Source of the DNA: RUG626 sp964411785
GTDB taxonomy: Bacteria > Bacillota > Clostridia > Oscillospirales > Oscillospiraceae
Length of the DNA stretch: 16,281 bases
Direction of reading: 5' to 3'
NCBI GenBank assembly: GCA_964411785.1
Contig: CAYPMJ010000038.1
Location: 1 to 16,281, forward strand
Positions 7,568 through 15,238 of this stretch are shown in pieces (positions within the stretch are counted from its first letter, which is position 1; each line of letters begins with the position of its first letter). The notes under the pieces were generated by a model, which saw only the letters and a program-made list of their open reading frames with translations, made no database searches and was not told where the DNA came from. A program made the translations under genes and the position numbers.

Positions 7568-8422
7568 TCAGAGCCCGAACTCCTTTTTCAGAGCCTCGGT
7601 CATTACGTCCTTCGGCGCCTCCGCTCCGGTCCAGAGCGTGAAGTTGAGCGCACCCTGATTTACAAGCATGCCAAGGCCATTGACGGTCTCGGCCCCGCGT
7701 ATTTCCGCCTCATGGAGAAACAGCGTGCGGGGGTCATTGAAGATCACGTCGCACACCACCATATCCCGGGTGATGCCGTCGTAGTCTATCTCAGGCTTGC
7801 TGTCAACATCCGGATAGAGGCCGACCGGCGTCGCGTTTACGAGGATATCGGTTCCCGCGGGTATTCCGGCCCTGCCCTCCCAGGGGATGAACACCCCCTT
7901 TGCAGGTGTCCTTTCGCATATGAGGCGCGAGAGCTCCTCGCCCTGTTCCCTGATTATCCCCGCCACATTTATTTCCGCGGCGCCGCTCAGTGCGCATTCG
8001 ACGCCTATGGCCCTCGCTGCGCCGCCCGCTCCCAGTATGGTGAGCTTCTTTCCCTTTACGGATATCCCCCGCTCTTCAAGCGAGGTCATGAATCCCTTTC
8101 CGTCCGTGTTGTCCCCCCAGAGACGGCCCTTATTGTTCACAACCACGTTGACGGCCCCGATGATCCCGGCTGCCGGGGAGAGCTCGTCAATATAGTCCAC
8201 AGCTCTCACCTTGTGGGGGATAGTGAGGTTGATGCCCCGCATATTTAATGCGCGGACGGCCTCCATGGCGGCCTTCAGATCGTCCCTCTCAACCTTTATC
8301 GTCAGGTAACGGTAAAAGAGCCCCTTTGCAGCAAAGGCCGCCTCCTCCAAGACGGCTGTCGGGTTTTCGTCAATGGGACACCCGAACGCCCCCACAAGCT
8401 CCGCGCGGTAACACTTACCCAT
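7568..8422 (-). CDS. Shikimate dehydrogenase family oxidoreductase (AroE-like, atypical)
   Basis: A 284-aa NAD(P)-dependent oxidoreductase of the AroE/YdiB family, which reduces a ketone on a carboxylated cyclohexane ring. Conserved: NLTIPHK with catalytic K71, NTD with D107, AVN (N92), dinucleotide loop GAGGAARA at 131-138, NATPVG at 196-201, and NGLGMLVNQGA with Q256. Unusual: the substrate motif normally reading SxS is N20-P21-T22 within GCPIDENPTA, so both carboxylate-anchoring serines are gone, and the NRT/NRS motif that reads the NADP phosphate is replaced by VAGII. It is last in the unit, 15 bases after the cupin gene, whose stop overlaps its AAGGGAG site, and it ends before a strong terminator. 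Association with a sugar-type importer suggests a catabolic role on a related polyol or cyclitol acid (inference). True AroE or YdiB remains possible. Confidence 0.85.
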   Translation of the reverse strand: MGKCYRAELVGAFGCPIDENPTAVLEEAAFAAKGLFYRYLTIKVERDDLKAAMEAVRALNMRGINLTIPHKVRAVDYIDELSPAAGIIGAVNVVVNNKGRLWGDNTDGKGFMTSLEERGISVKGKKLTILGAGGAARAIGVECALSGAAEINVAGIIREQGEELSRLICERTPAKGVFIPWEGRAGIPAGTDILVNATPVGLYPDVDSKPEIDYDGITRDMVVCDVIFNDPRTLFLHEAEIRGAETVNGLGMLVNQGALNFTLWTGAEAPKDVMTEALKKEFGL

Positions 8423-8437
8423 GCTCCATCACTCCCT

Positions 8438-8992
8438 TCAGTCGGCCCTGGAATCCCAGTATTCCTCTTCCTCAAAGCCTATGTCCCGGAAGTTCTCCCA
8501 GCTCCACACGCGGTCGATCTGATCCTGTGTCATAAGGTCCCTGCGGGCCCGGGTCGTGAGGTGCGGAGCCTGGTGCACACGGAAGAATATGAATGGCTTC
8601 TCGCAGCTGAGCACCTGGTAAAAGCCGTGGGGAAGGCCGGCCGGGATAAAGAGGAGACTTGTCCTCGTTATGATGTGCTCCTCCATCTCCTCCCCGAAGG
8701 ACATGGTGCAGACTCCGCCCAGCTCCTCAGGGTGGTATGGATCGGAGCCGATGAGGAAAATAAGCTCGTTTTCCTTGTGGACATGGGGCGGGTGCCCGAC
8801 ACCCCTCTGAAGCTCCAGCGTGTGCTCCATGGTCTCCGGCACAACCCAGTGCGGGAGGTACTCGTTGCAGCCCGGGAAATTGTCGCCGTTTATCTTTGCA
8901 ATCCATGCCCCGTGGTGTCCCTGCTCGGGATATCCGGGGTACTGCGTGGTTATATCCACTACATATCTGTCATATTTGTGTCCTTTTTCCAT
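8438..8992 (-). CDS. Cupin domain-containing protein
   Basis: A 184-aa soluble protein with one cupin barrel. Motif 1 is G64-(X)5-H70-X-H72-(X)3-E76, and motif 2 is P117-A-G119-XX-H122, giving a complete 3-His/1-Glu metal site (H70, H72, E76, H122). The N-terminal 55 residues (YPGYPEQGHHGAW, then NEYLPHWVVPE) and an acidic, aromatic C-terminus (ENFRDIGFEEEEYWDSRAD) lie outside the core. I cannot place it in a named enzyme family: isomerase, dioxygenase or small-molecule sensor all fit. The start has AGGAG seven bases upstream. Its position between an importer permease and an AroE-like dehydrogenase points to metabolism of the imported compound (inference). Confidence 0.8.
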   Translation of the reverse strand: MEKGHKYDRYVVDITTQYPGYPEQGHHGAWIAKINGDNFPGCNEYLPHWVVPETMEHTLELQRGVGHPPHVHKENELIFLIGSDPYHPEELGGVCTMSFGEEMEEHIITRTSLLFIPAGLPHGFYQVLSCEKPFIFFRVHQAPHLTTRARRDLMTQDQIDRVWSWENFRDIGFEEEEYWDSRAD

Positions 8993-9021
8993 TTGAAAGC
9001 TCCTCGTTTAATAAAATATAT

Positions 9022-9045
9022 GCAGATCGTCTCTATCGCATCTGC
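9022..9045 (-). other. Weak hairpin in the permease-cupin gap
   Basis: GCAGAT (9022-9027) and ATCTGC (9040-9045) can pair, with two more GC pairs inside across a bulge. It sits in the 80-base gap between the second permease and the cupin gene. No T-run follows in the minus direction, so I read it as at most a minor mRNA structure. Confidence 0.3.
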
Positions 9046-9072
9046 CCTGTCTGCTTTTTACGGGATACTCCG

Positions 9073-9990
9073 TCACCCCTTTACCGCGCCCACCAGTATG
9101 CCCTTTACCAGATATTTCTGGACAAGCGGGTATATGACAACTACCGGTATATTGCATATCAGTACCACAGAATATTTGACAAGCGTCACAATCTGCTGCT
9201 GCGTTATGATGTTGCTCCCGGTTCCGCTGTCAAACTGCTGAGTGGCGTCGTCCGCCAGCAGGATCTCCTTTATCACAGTCTGAAGGGGGAACCTCCTTGC
9301 CTCCGTGAGATACAGCAGAGCGTCCACATAGGAGTTCCAGCGCACGACGCTGAACATGAGAACGAGAGTGGCGATGAGGGATGTGGACATCGGCAGGACT
9401 ATGGTGAGGAAGAAGCGCGTGTCGCCGCAGCCGTCCATCTGCGCAGCCTCTCGCAGCTCGATGGGGATATTCGTCTGCATGAACGTTCGAGCCATCATCA
9501 GATGATAGACGCTCACGGCTCCGGGCAGTATCATGGCAGCCAGGGTGTTCTCCAGCTTCAGAAGGTGGGCCACGATGTAGTATGTCGCAACGAGGCCGCC
9601 GTTGAAGAGCATGGTGAACACACAGAAGAAGGAGATGCCGCGCACAAAGGGCAGGTCCCTGCGCGACAGTGCGTAGGATGCCGGCAGAGTTATGGCAAGG
9701 CTCACCGCAACCCCGAGCAGCGTGTATATGGCCGAGTTTCTGAGCCCTGTCCAGACCCGCTCGTCGCTCAGAACCTTTGTGTAGCCTATGAGATTGATGC
9801 CCTTTGGCCAGAGCCACACCTCCCCCGCCTCCACAAGATAGGGGTCGCTGACGGAGGCCAGAACCACAAAGTAGAGCGGATAGGCGATACAGATAAGCAC
9901 AAGAAGCATGAGGACTGTGTTGAACACGTCGAAGACCACGTCAGCGCGTGTCCGCCTTATCGCGTTATGATTTCTCCTGCGTTTTTTCAT
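9073..9990 (-). CDS. Carbohydrate ABC transporter permease, LplC/YtcP type
   Basis: A 305-aa inner-membrane permease with about six helices, one half of the translocation channel of a CUT1-type sugar importer. The family is recognisable from the basic N-terminus, AYPLYFVVLASVSDPYLV at about 36-53, FNGGLVATYYIV at 129-140, and the ATPase-contact loop ELREAAQMDGCGDTRFF with the EAA signature at 181-183 and G187. The start ATG follows AAGGAGGT at short spacing, and the gene lies 10 bases after the first permease gene, so the two are made together. Relatives of this subfamily carry oligosaccharides, uronic-acid oligomers or unknown sugars; the actual substrate is not readable. No ATPase gene is adjacent. 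Confidence 0.9.
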   Translation of the reverse strand: MKKRRRNHNAIRRTRADVVFDVFNTVLMLLVLICIAYPLYFVVLASVSDPYLVEAGEVWLWPKGINLIGYTKVLSDERVWTGLRNSAIYTLLGVAVSLAITLPASYALSRRDLPFVRGISFFCVFTMLFNGGLVATYYIVAHLLKLENTLAAMILPGAVSVYHLMMARTFMQTNIPIELREAAQMDGCGDTRFFLTIVLPMSTSLIATLVLMFSVVRWNSYVDALLYLTEARRFPLQTVIKEILLADDATQQFDSGTGSNIITQQQIVTLVKYSVVLICNIPVVVIYPLVQKYLVKGILVGAVKG

Positions 9991-10000
9991 CCGTACCTCC

Positions 10001-10915
10001 TTACCAGAGCGAGCTGTCGGTGAACTTCTTCGTTATGAAATTCGCAGACACCAGCAGAGCGGTATTCAGAAGGGAGTTGAAGAGGCTCACCGCTGTCCCG
10101 AAGCTGTACTGTCCTCCGCGGATACCGACGGTGTACACATATGTCGGAATGATGTTGGAATACTCAAGGTTGATGGAGTTCTGCATCAGCAGCGCCTTTT
10201 CAAAGCCGATATTCAGAAGGTTTCCGACCGCCAGAAGCGTCATCGTGGATATAACCGGGGCAATGGCCGGCAAATCCACGTGGATGATCCTCTGAAGCTT
10301 GTTTGCGCCGCACTCGACAGCCGCCTCCTCAAGCTCGCTGCTGACGCCGGTCAGCGCTGACAGATACACTATGGCCGAGTAGCCTGTGTTTTTCCACACG
10401 CCGGACCATATGTATAAGGGGCGGAAGAATTTCGCGTTGCCCATCCAGTAGATGTCATCCACCCCCAGGAGGTTCAGGATGTTGTTCACCAGTCCGCCGT
10501 GGTAGGAGAAGACGAGGTTGAGCATGCCCACAAACACCACCATGGATATGAGATACGGCATGTAGGAGATGTTCTGGACAAGCTTCCGCAGCCTTTTGCC
10601 GGCGCACCTGTTTAAGAGGAGTGCGAAGATGACTGCCAGCGGGACTGAGGCGATCAGAACGCCCACTGAGAGAAAGAGCGTGTTCTCCATCAGATCTGAG
10701 AAGAAGTATGAGCCGAAGAAGCGCTTGAACTGGAAGAAAATATCCTCAGCCCAGGGGCTGCCCATGATGCCAAGGCGCGGCTTGAAGTCCTTGAAGGCGA
10801 TGATGATGCCGACCATCGGGAGATACGCGAACAGCACAAGGCAGATGAGAAGCGGCACAAGGAAGAGATACAGCTCATAGCAGGCCCTTACCCTGCGCAT
10901 AAGTTTTTTAACCAT
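10001..10915 (-). CDS. ABC transporter permease, LplB type
   Basis: A 304-aa inner-membrane permease, partner of the following LplC-type gene. Features: first helix at about 15-40 (LFLVPLLICLVLFAYLPMVGI), FKDFKPRLGIMGSPW typical of LplB relatives, SYMPYLISMVVFVGML at 117-132, and the cytoplasmic loop SSELEEAAVECGANKLQRI with EAA at 197-199 and G203, which docks the ATPase. The length is normal. AAGGAGGT lies eight bases before the ATG, one of the strongest sites in the window. It follows the binding-protein gene after 103 bases that hold a stable hairpin, so expression relative to the binding protein may be lowered. Confidence 0.9.
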   Translation of the reverse strand: MVKKLMRRVRACYELYLFLVPLLICLVLFAYLPMVGIIIAFKDFKPRLGIMGSPWAEDIFFQFKRFFGSYFFSDLMENTLFLSVGVLIASVPLAVIFALLLNRCAGKRLRKLVQNISYMPYLISMVVFVGMLNLVFSYHGGLVNNILNLLGVDDIYWMGNAKFFRPLYIWSGVWKNTGYSAIVYLSALTGVSSELEEAAVECGANKLQRIIHVDLPAIAPVISTMTLLAVGNLLNIGFEKALLMQNSINLEYSNIIPTYVYTVGIRGGQYSFGTAVSLFNSLLNTALLVSANFITKKFTDSSLW

Positions 10916-10951
10916 TGAAAGATACCTCCTTGAAGGGTCTGCCGACCGCCT

Positions 10952-10991
10952 CTTAAGGGCGCTGTGTCCAGGCTGACAAAGCGCCCTTAAG
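10952..10991 (-). other. Intercistronic hairpin between binding-protein and permease genes
   Basis: CTTAAGGGCGC (10952-10962) and GCGCCCTTAAG (10981-10991) form a perfect 11-bp stem with an 18-base loop. No T-run follows in the minus direction, so it is unlikely to be an efficient terminator. The likely role is to protect the 3' end of the binding-protein message or to attenuate, as seen in other importer operons where the binding protein is needed in excess. Confidence 0.65.
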
Positions 10992-11018
10992 GTGTCCGCT
11001 TACCCGGGTGCGCTGTCC

Positions 11019-12665
11019 TTAGCTTGTATATTCGTCGTAACGGGCGTTATATACCTCCAGCAGACTGGAGAGCCCTATTGATTCGAGATTAGCAATGTAG
11101 CTGTCCCAGCCGGCCTCGATATCCCCCTCAGGGGAGATCACGAAATTGGCCATGGACTGCTGGACATAGGTGAGCAGGTCCTGCTCATACAGCGAGATTA
11201 TGTCGCTGTCCTCCGGGCTGAAGACAAGCATCGGCCAGGTGAACTCCGTGGTGGCGTATGGCTCCAGCTTCTGCATCTGGAGATACTTTATCCTCCAGCT
11301 CTCGCGCATCTGCACGTTCTCCGTAACGTCCTTTGGAATAATGCCGGGCACGTTTACGGAGTTTGTGCGCCACCACTGGTCATATCCGATAGTTGGGTCA
11401 TCCGGGGCGATGGTCTCAACTTCGCCGTCGGAGTTGTAGTCCCAGACAACACCCTGCTCGCCGTAACAGGCGTACAGTCCGCCCTCCTCGCCGTAGAAGT
11501 AGTCAAGCCAGCGGAGCGCGGCGCCCGGGTTGTCGCAGTCGGTCGTGACAACCGCAGCGGCGCGTGTGGCGACGGAGACGCGGGCGGAGATAAGCTGCTC
11601 TCCGTCATCGTTTTTAAGCGGTGGCATGATCTGATAGTCGCCCGTGTCCACGTCGATCTTGGATGCGTACATCAGATTCTGCGGGGACTGGGTGACAACG
11701 ACGCCGTAGACGTCCGGCTCTGCATGGAGCGCCGCGTCAAGCTCTGAGGGAGTGAGCGTCGCGTTCTCAGGGTCCATCAGTCCGTCCTGATACCAGCGGC
11801 GCAGATACGTGAGGGCCATTTTAAACTCGTCTGTGGCCGGCACGTATTTGACCTCGCCGTCGTCAATGCACATGAGGTCCTTGAAGCCCCAGGAGCACAG
11901 CGTCTGAATGCCCCAGGAGGAGAATGTGGTCATGTCGTTGAAGAGCGTATTCACATTGGGGTGTGAGACGTAGGGTATCTCATCTGCCAGGCCGTTGCCG
12001 TTGGGATCTAAGTCCCTGAAGGCGTACAGCATGGCCTCAAATTCATCCAGCGTCTCTGGCATGTCAAGTCCCAGTGTCTCAAGCCAGGCGGTGTTTACAA
12101 ATACGCCGGATATGATCTCATTTGCGACACCGTTGACCGGGTCATAGAACGGAAGACTGTATATCCCGCCGTCCGGTAGGGTGATGAAATCCCTAAGCTC
12201 CGGATACTCCTCAAGCCTGGCTGAAAAATTGGGCATGTACTCCTCGATAAGGTCGTTGAGCTTCAGAAGTGAGCCGTCCGCGGCATACTTGGAGAGCTGG
12301 CTGTCGGACATGATGTTCTCCCCGAAGATGATGTCCGGCATGGTCCCGGAGGCCATCCTCAACTGTACACGTTCCGCGACGTTCGAGTAGGGTACAACCT
12401 CTACATCGACGTGGATGTTGGTCAGCTCCTCCATGCGGTCCCACAGCGGGAGCTTGGCGTTGTCGCCCTGCATGTTGTGACAGCAGTCAAGCATCGTCAG
12501 GGTGATCTGGCTGTTGACAATGGGATAGCCTGAGGCATTGACGTTGTCCGATGTCCCATCTCCGTCCGACCCGCCGCCCGCACTGCCGCAGGCCGAGCAT
12601 GACACAAGTATTGAGGCCGCCATCAGTACCGCGAGCCATCGTCTGGTGCGTTTTCTCTTTTCCAT
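11019..12665 (-). CDS. Extracellular solute-binding lipoprotein (family 1, LplA-like)
   Basis: A 548-aa lipoprotein that captures the substrate outside the cell and passes it to the two permeases encoded next. The signal peptide has a basic start (MEKRKRTRRW), a hydrophobic stretch, and lipobox LVSC giving C23 as the lipidated residue (C26 in SAC is an alternative), then a Gly/Ser/Asp-rich linker. The body is a large family 1 binding protein: MASGTMPDIIFGENIMS early, DLDPNGNGLADEIPY (a Ca-like DxDxNxNGxxDE loop common in this family), and a long C-terminal lobe. The frame is open to 12821, but those 52 residues are basic and signal-less, and AAGGAG sits seven bases before the ATG at 12665. 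It is first in its unit. Ligand unknown; a carbohydrate or carbohydrate-like compound is expected. Confidence 0.9.
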   Translation of the reverse strand: MEKRKRTRRWLAVLMAASILVSCSACGSAGGGSDGDGTSDNVNASGYPIVNSQITLTMLDCCHNMQGDNAKLPLWDRMEELTNIHVDVEVVPYSNVAERVQLRMASGTMPDIIFGENIMSDSQLSKYAADGSLLKLNDLIEEYMPNFSARLEEYPELRDFITLPDGGIYSLPFYDPVNGVANEIISGVFVNTAWLETLGLDMPETLDEFEAMLYAFRDLDPNGNGLADEIPYVSHPNVNTLFNDMTTFSSWGIQTLCSWGFKDLMCIDDGEVKYVPATDEFKMALTYLRRWYQDGLMDPENATLTPSELDAALHAEPDVYGVVVTQSPQNLMYASKIDVDTGDYQIMPPLKNDDGEQLISARVSVATRAAAVVTTDCDNPGAALRWLDYFYGEEGGLYACYGEQGVVWDYNSDGEVETIAPDDPTIGYDQWWRTNSVNVPGIIPKDVTENVQMRESWRIKYLQMQKLEPYATTEFTWPMLVFSPEDSDIISLYEQDLLTYVQQSMANFVISPEGDIEAGWDSYIANLESIGLSSLLEVYNARYDEYTS

Positions 12666-12735
12666 GATGCAACTCCTTTTTTCTTTTCTCGTGTTACCGT
12701 TCTTTCCCGAGTCTGCCCTCGATGTGTGCCGTCCA

Positions 12736-12743
12736 TTCCGGAA
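12736..12743. promoter_or_regulatory. TTCCGGAA palindrome in the binding-protein gene leader
   Basis: An 8-bp palindrome (TTCCGGAAA, nine of the ten bases of the copies before yesL) about 70 bases upstream of the binding-protein start. The same core occurs twice upstream of yesL and was not seen elsewhere by eye. It may be an operator; the cognate regulator is unknown. Confidence 0.4.
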
Positions 12744-12799
12744 ACCCCTGAAAACGGTGAGCACATGATACCACCCCGACCGCTTTTTTGTATATAATG

Positions 12800-12858
12800 C
12801 TTTTAAAAAATGGCGTTTCATTTAAAATAATATCCATCTTACACTAATTTTTTAAAAG
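12800..12858 (-). promoter_or_regulatory. A/T-rich promoter region with 12-bp inverted repeat, binding-protein unit
   Basis: CTTTTAAAAAAT (12800-12811) and ATTTTTTAAAAG (12847-12858) are perfect inverted copies with centres 47 bases apart. Between and over them is a possible minus-strand promoter, TTTAAA (12851-12856), 18 bases, TATTAT (12827-12832), which would start transcription near 12820. The upstream arm then covers the -35 box and the downstream arm lies just past the start, an arrangement suited to a regulator or DNA looping. The A/T-rich composition makes chance similarity a concern. Confidence 0.35.
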
Positions 12859-12899
12859 AGCACTATGGGAGGAAAAACCGACAATTGAGCAGAAGGTAG

Positions 12900-12940
12900 A
12901 AAAAATCATCGTCGGAGGGGATATCTCCGACGATGATTTT
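12900..12940 (-). terminator. Rho-independent terminator after the AraC-type regulator
   Basis: A perfect 16-bp stem (12902-12917 with 12925-12940, core ATCATCGTCGGAG) and a 7-base loop. In the minus direction it ends in six T (complement of 12900-12905), 18 bases after the regulator stop codon. It separates the yesL-regulator unit from the binding-protein unit, which therefore needs its own promoter. The rightward end has four T, so it could work weakly both ways. Confidence 0.88.
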
Positions 12941-12957
12941 ACAGCATGTTTTCTCCC

Positions 12958-15237
12958 TTACGGCTGCGGCTCCCGGTGCGTGGAGGCGGCTCTGTACTCG
13001 GTCGGTGTCATCCCGAACTCGAGCCTGAATTTCTTGATGAGCGAGGATGCGTTCATGAAGCCCACCTCAAGGGCGATGGACGCCAGCTTCATATCCGTGG
13101 TGCTGAGCAGCTCCTTCGTCCTCTCAAGTCGCTTAAACGACACGTAGCTCTGAATGGTCATTCCTGTCTCAGCCTTCACATAGCGGCTTATATAGTATTT
13201 TGAGATGCCCAGGTCCTCCTCCATCTTGCTGACAGAGAAGGAGTAGTCATAGCAGTTTGAGGCGAGATAGTCAAATATCTTCTGAATTGAGGCGTCCTGG
13301 CGGCGTCTTCGGGCCTCATTTATCTGTTTTGTCAGGCTCTCCAGTATCTTTTCCAGCAGGACAAAGCTCTGCTGTACGCTGCTCGACTCCGTCACTGCGA
13401 ATATGTCCGTAATAATATTTTCGTCGTCGTCAATGACAAGATTCATTGAGCGGGTCACATCGAGGATGGCAGACGAAAGTGAGAACAGCTTCCACTTACA
13501 CCACCTGTAGGGGAACTCCCTCTCGCTCATGGTCGCCGCTATCCTGTCAAGGCAAAGCTTCACCTCGGCTCCGTCGCCCTGCCGGAGGGCGCTCTCGAGA
13601 TTTGCTATCATGATATCTATCTCAGACTCATCAGCCGGCACGCGCTCTGAGGCGACGCACTCGTCGTAGAAGACGATGCTCTGCTCTGAGTGGAGATAGC
13701 GATAGTCGCCAAACTGCACAAGCGTCATGAGCGATTGGCTTGCCTTCATGATGTCGTCCACCGGTGCGCCGACATTGAAGAAGATGCGCCCGTCATACTG
13801 TGAGCTTACGGAATCGTAGAGCCGTGCAACCGGTGAGCTGTACCCGCTGTCAGCGCTGAAGGAGAGTATGAAAAGGACGTCGTTCTTATCCGTCCCCTCC
13901 ACACTGTATATGGCAGGTCCTGTCCAGGCCGCCTCCGCTGCTGTTATTAGGCCCCTCTTTCTGACAGCCTCGGGGGCGCTGGCGAAGCTTGCCTGAAGGC
14001 AGAGAAAGCCGTCTCCTGTGAGTTCCAGGTTCGCATCCCCTGCTGCCTTCATGAGGTCGTCGCGGGTCTCGTAGCTGCCGTTCAGTATTCTGCTGAGCAC
14101 ATACTCACGGGCGGCGTCCTGACCACGCTCTATCTGGCGTCTCAATGTGCTTATCCGGTCGCTCAGTGCGAAAATGCCCTCTTGAATTGTTACAAGCTCG
14201 TCGTCGTTCTCTCTGAAGGACTCGTCGCCGTCAAGCTCGGATACCATCTGGTTCTTGGCCCTGTGGATCGGCATGTAGTTATATCTTATGAGAAAGAAGC
14301 TGACGAATGCCACGCTGGCGAAGAGGAGTCCGCCGAAGATGAGCGACATGGTGCCAAGGCTGCGCACAGGGCTGAAGCTCTCCTGCGTATCTGTGGCCGT
14401 CACGTATGTCCAGCCGCTGGAGCTCATGGTTCTTGAGGTCATCAGGTATTCTCTGCCGAAGAGCTCCGCAAGCCTTGTGCTGTCGCCGTCGGAGCTGCGC
14501 ACAAAGCTGTCTATCAGGGCGTTCTGCTCCTCATCAAAGGGGGAGATGCCGAACACGACAAAGGATTTGCCGTTCCTGTCGTAGACAGCAGACACAGTCC
14601 CCGGTTTATCCAGTACTCCCGAGAACGTCTGTTCGAGGGCCGAGAGGTTCAGAACGTAGAGAACTGTGGCGTAGGGCAGGTTGGAGCTCATGTTCACAGG
14701 GAGGATGTACATGCAGTACGAGAGGCTTCCGTCATCGTAGCTTAAGTCCCGGAGCGAGAGGGCGACAGGCTCGGAGCACCCGTCTAAGTATTCGAAAAAC
14801 GCGTCGTTTGAGAGTCTGTTGAACCGGTAGCGGCTGCCTCCGCCGGCTGTGTTAAGAAAGTTCTCCTTGAGTATTTTCCCCTGAGACGTGTAGATATAGT
14901 CGTCCCCGCGGATGTAGTATCCCAGCTCCGATACATAGCTGAGCGCGCCAAGGTACTTCTTAAGCTCCGAGGCCGCGAGAGTCTCGCTGTAATGGCTGGA
15001 TTTGAGGGTGAAGGGCTTGAGCGACCAATTCAGGTTTATGTTGTTTGCCACAGAAAACAGCTCCATCATGTATGCGTCCATCTGAGCGGATACGCTGGCG
15101 AGCCTGTCCATCTGATTTTCCTTGATCTCGGTGGTCATGGCGTCAAGCACATACCTCGGTATGAAGAAGGAGAACGCTGAGATACATATGAGGAGGATAA
15201 TAAGGTATGAGTAAAGCAGCCGCTTTAAGACCTTCAT
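12958..15237 (-). CDS. Membrane-bound AraC family sensor-regulator (YesS/YtdP-like)
   Basis: A 759-aa one-protein signalling regulator. The first membrane helix is at about 8-28, an extracellular Cache-like sensor region spans about 29-296, the second helix is at about 297-318 (MSLIFGGLLFASVAFVSFFLIRYNY), a linker with a helical stretch (about 350-380) follows, then a central region, and the C-terminal 100 residues are an AraC DNA-binding domain: FSVSKMEEDLGISKYYISRYVKAETGMTIQSYVSFKRLERTKELL as the first helix-turn-helix and SIALEVGFMNASSLIKKFRLEFGMTPTEYR as the second. This architecture is known in Bacillus and Clostridia for controlling neighbouring sugar importers. The frame is open to 15411, but the extra 58 residues overlap yesL; the ATG at 15237 lies one base after the yesL stop with GGGAG upstream. 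It probably senses the imported compound and activates the binding-protein unit (inference). Confidence 0.9.
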   Translation of the reverse strand: MKVLKRLLYSYLIILLICISAFSFFIPRYVLDAMTTEIKENQMDRLASVSAQMDAYMMELFSVANNINLNWSLKPFTLKSSHYSETLAASELKKYLGALSYVSELGYYIRGDDYIYTSQGKILKENFLNTAGGGSRYRFNRLSNDAFFEYLDGCSEPVALSLRDLSYDDGSLSYCMYILPVNMSSNLPYATVLYVLNLSALEQTFSGVLDKPGTVSAVYDRNGKSFVVFGISPFDEEQNALIDSFVRSSDGDSTRLAELFGREYLMTSRTMSSSGWTYVTATDTQESFSPVRSLGTMSLIFGGLLFASVAFVSFFLIRYNYMPIHRAKNQMVSELDGDESFRENDDELVTIQEGIFALSDRISTLRRQIERGQDAAREYVLSRILNGSYETRDDLMKAAGDANLELTGDGFLCLQASFASAPEAVRKRGLITAAEAAWTGPAIYSVEGTDKNDVLFILSFSADSGYSSPVARLYDSVSSQYDGRIFFNVGAPVDDIMKASQSLMTLVQFGDYRYLHSEQSIVFYDECVASERVPADESEIDIMIANLESALRQGDGAEVKLCLDRIAATMSEREFPYRWCKWKLFSLSSAILDVTRSMNLVIDDDENIITDIFAVTESSSVQQSFVLLEKILESLTKQINEARRRRQDASIQKIFDYLASNCYDYSFSVSKMEEDLGISKYYISRYVKAETGMTIQSYVSFKRLERTKELLSTTDMKLASIALEVGFMNASSLIKKFRLEFGMTPTEYRAASTHREPQP

Positions 15238-15238
15238 G

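Noticed and set aside
8896..10023. 375-aa plus-strand open frame opposite the LplC-type permease
   Set aside because: It is the antisense of a clear permease gene, is rich in His, Gln and Arg without any recognisable domain, and has no ribosome site or promoter. GC-rich coding DNA makes such shadows common.
12666..12821. 52-residue N-terminal extension of the binding protein
   Set aside because: It would bury the lipoprotein signal peptide inside the protein, and the internal ATG has an ideal AAGGAG site.
12811..12824. Possible CcpA (cre) site near TGAAACG before the binding-protein gene
   Set aside because: Only the left half resembles the cre consensus; the central CG and right half do not fit.
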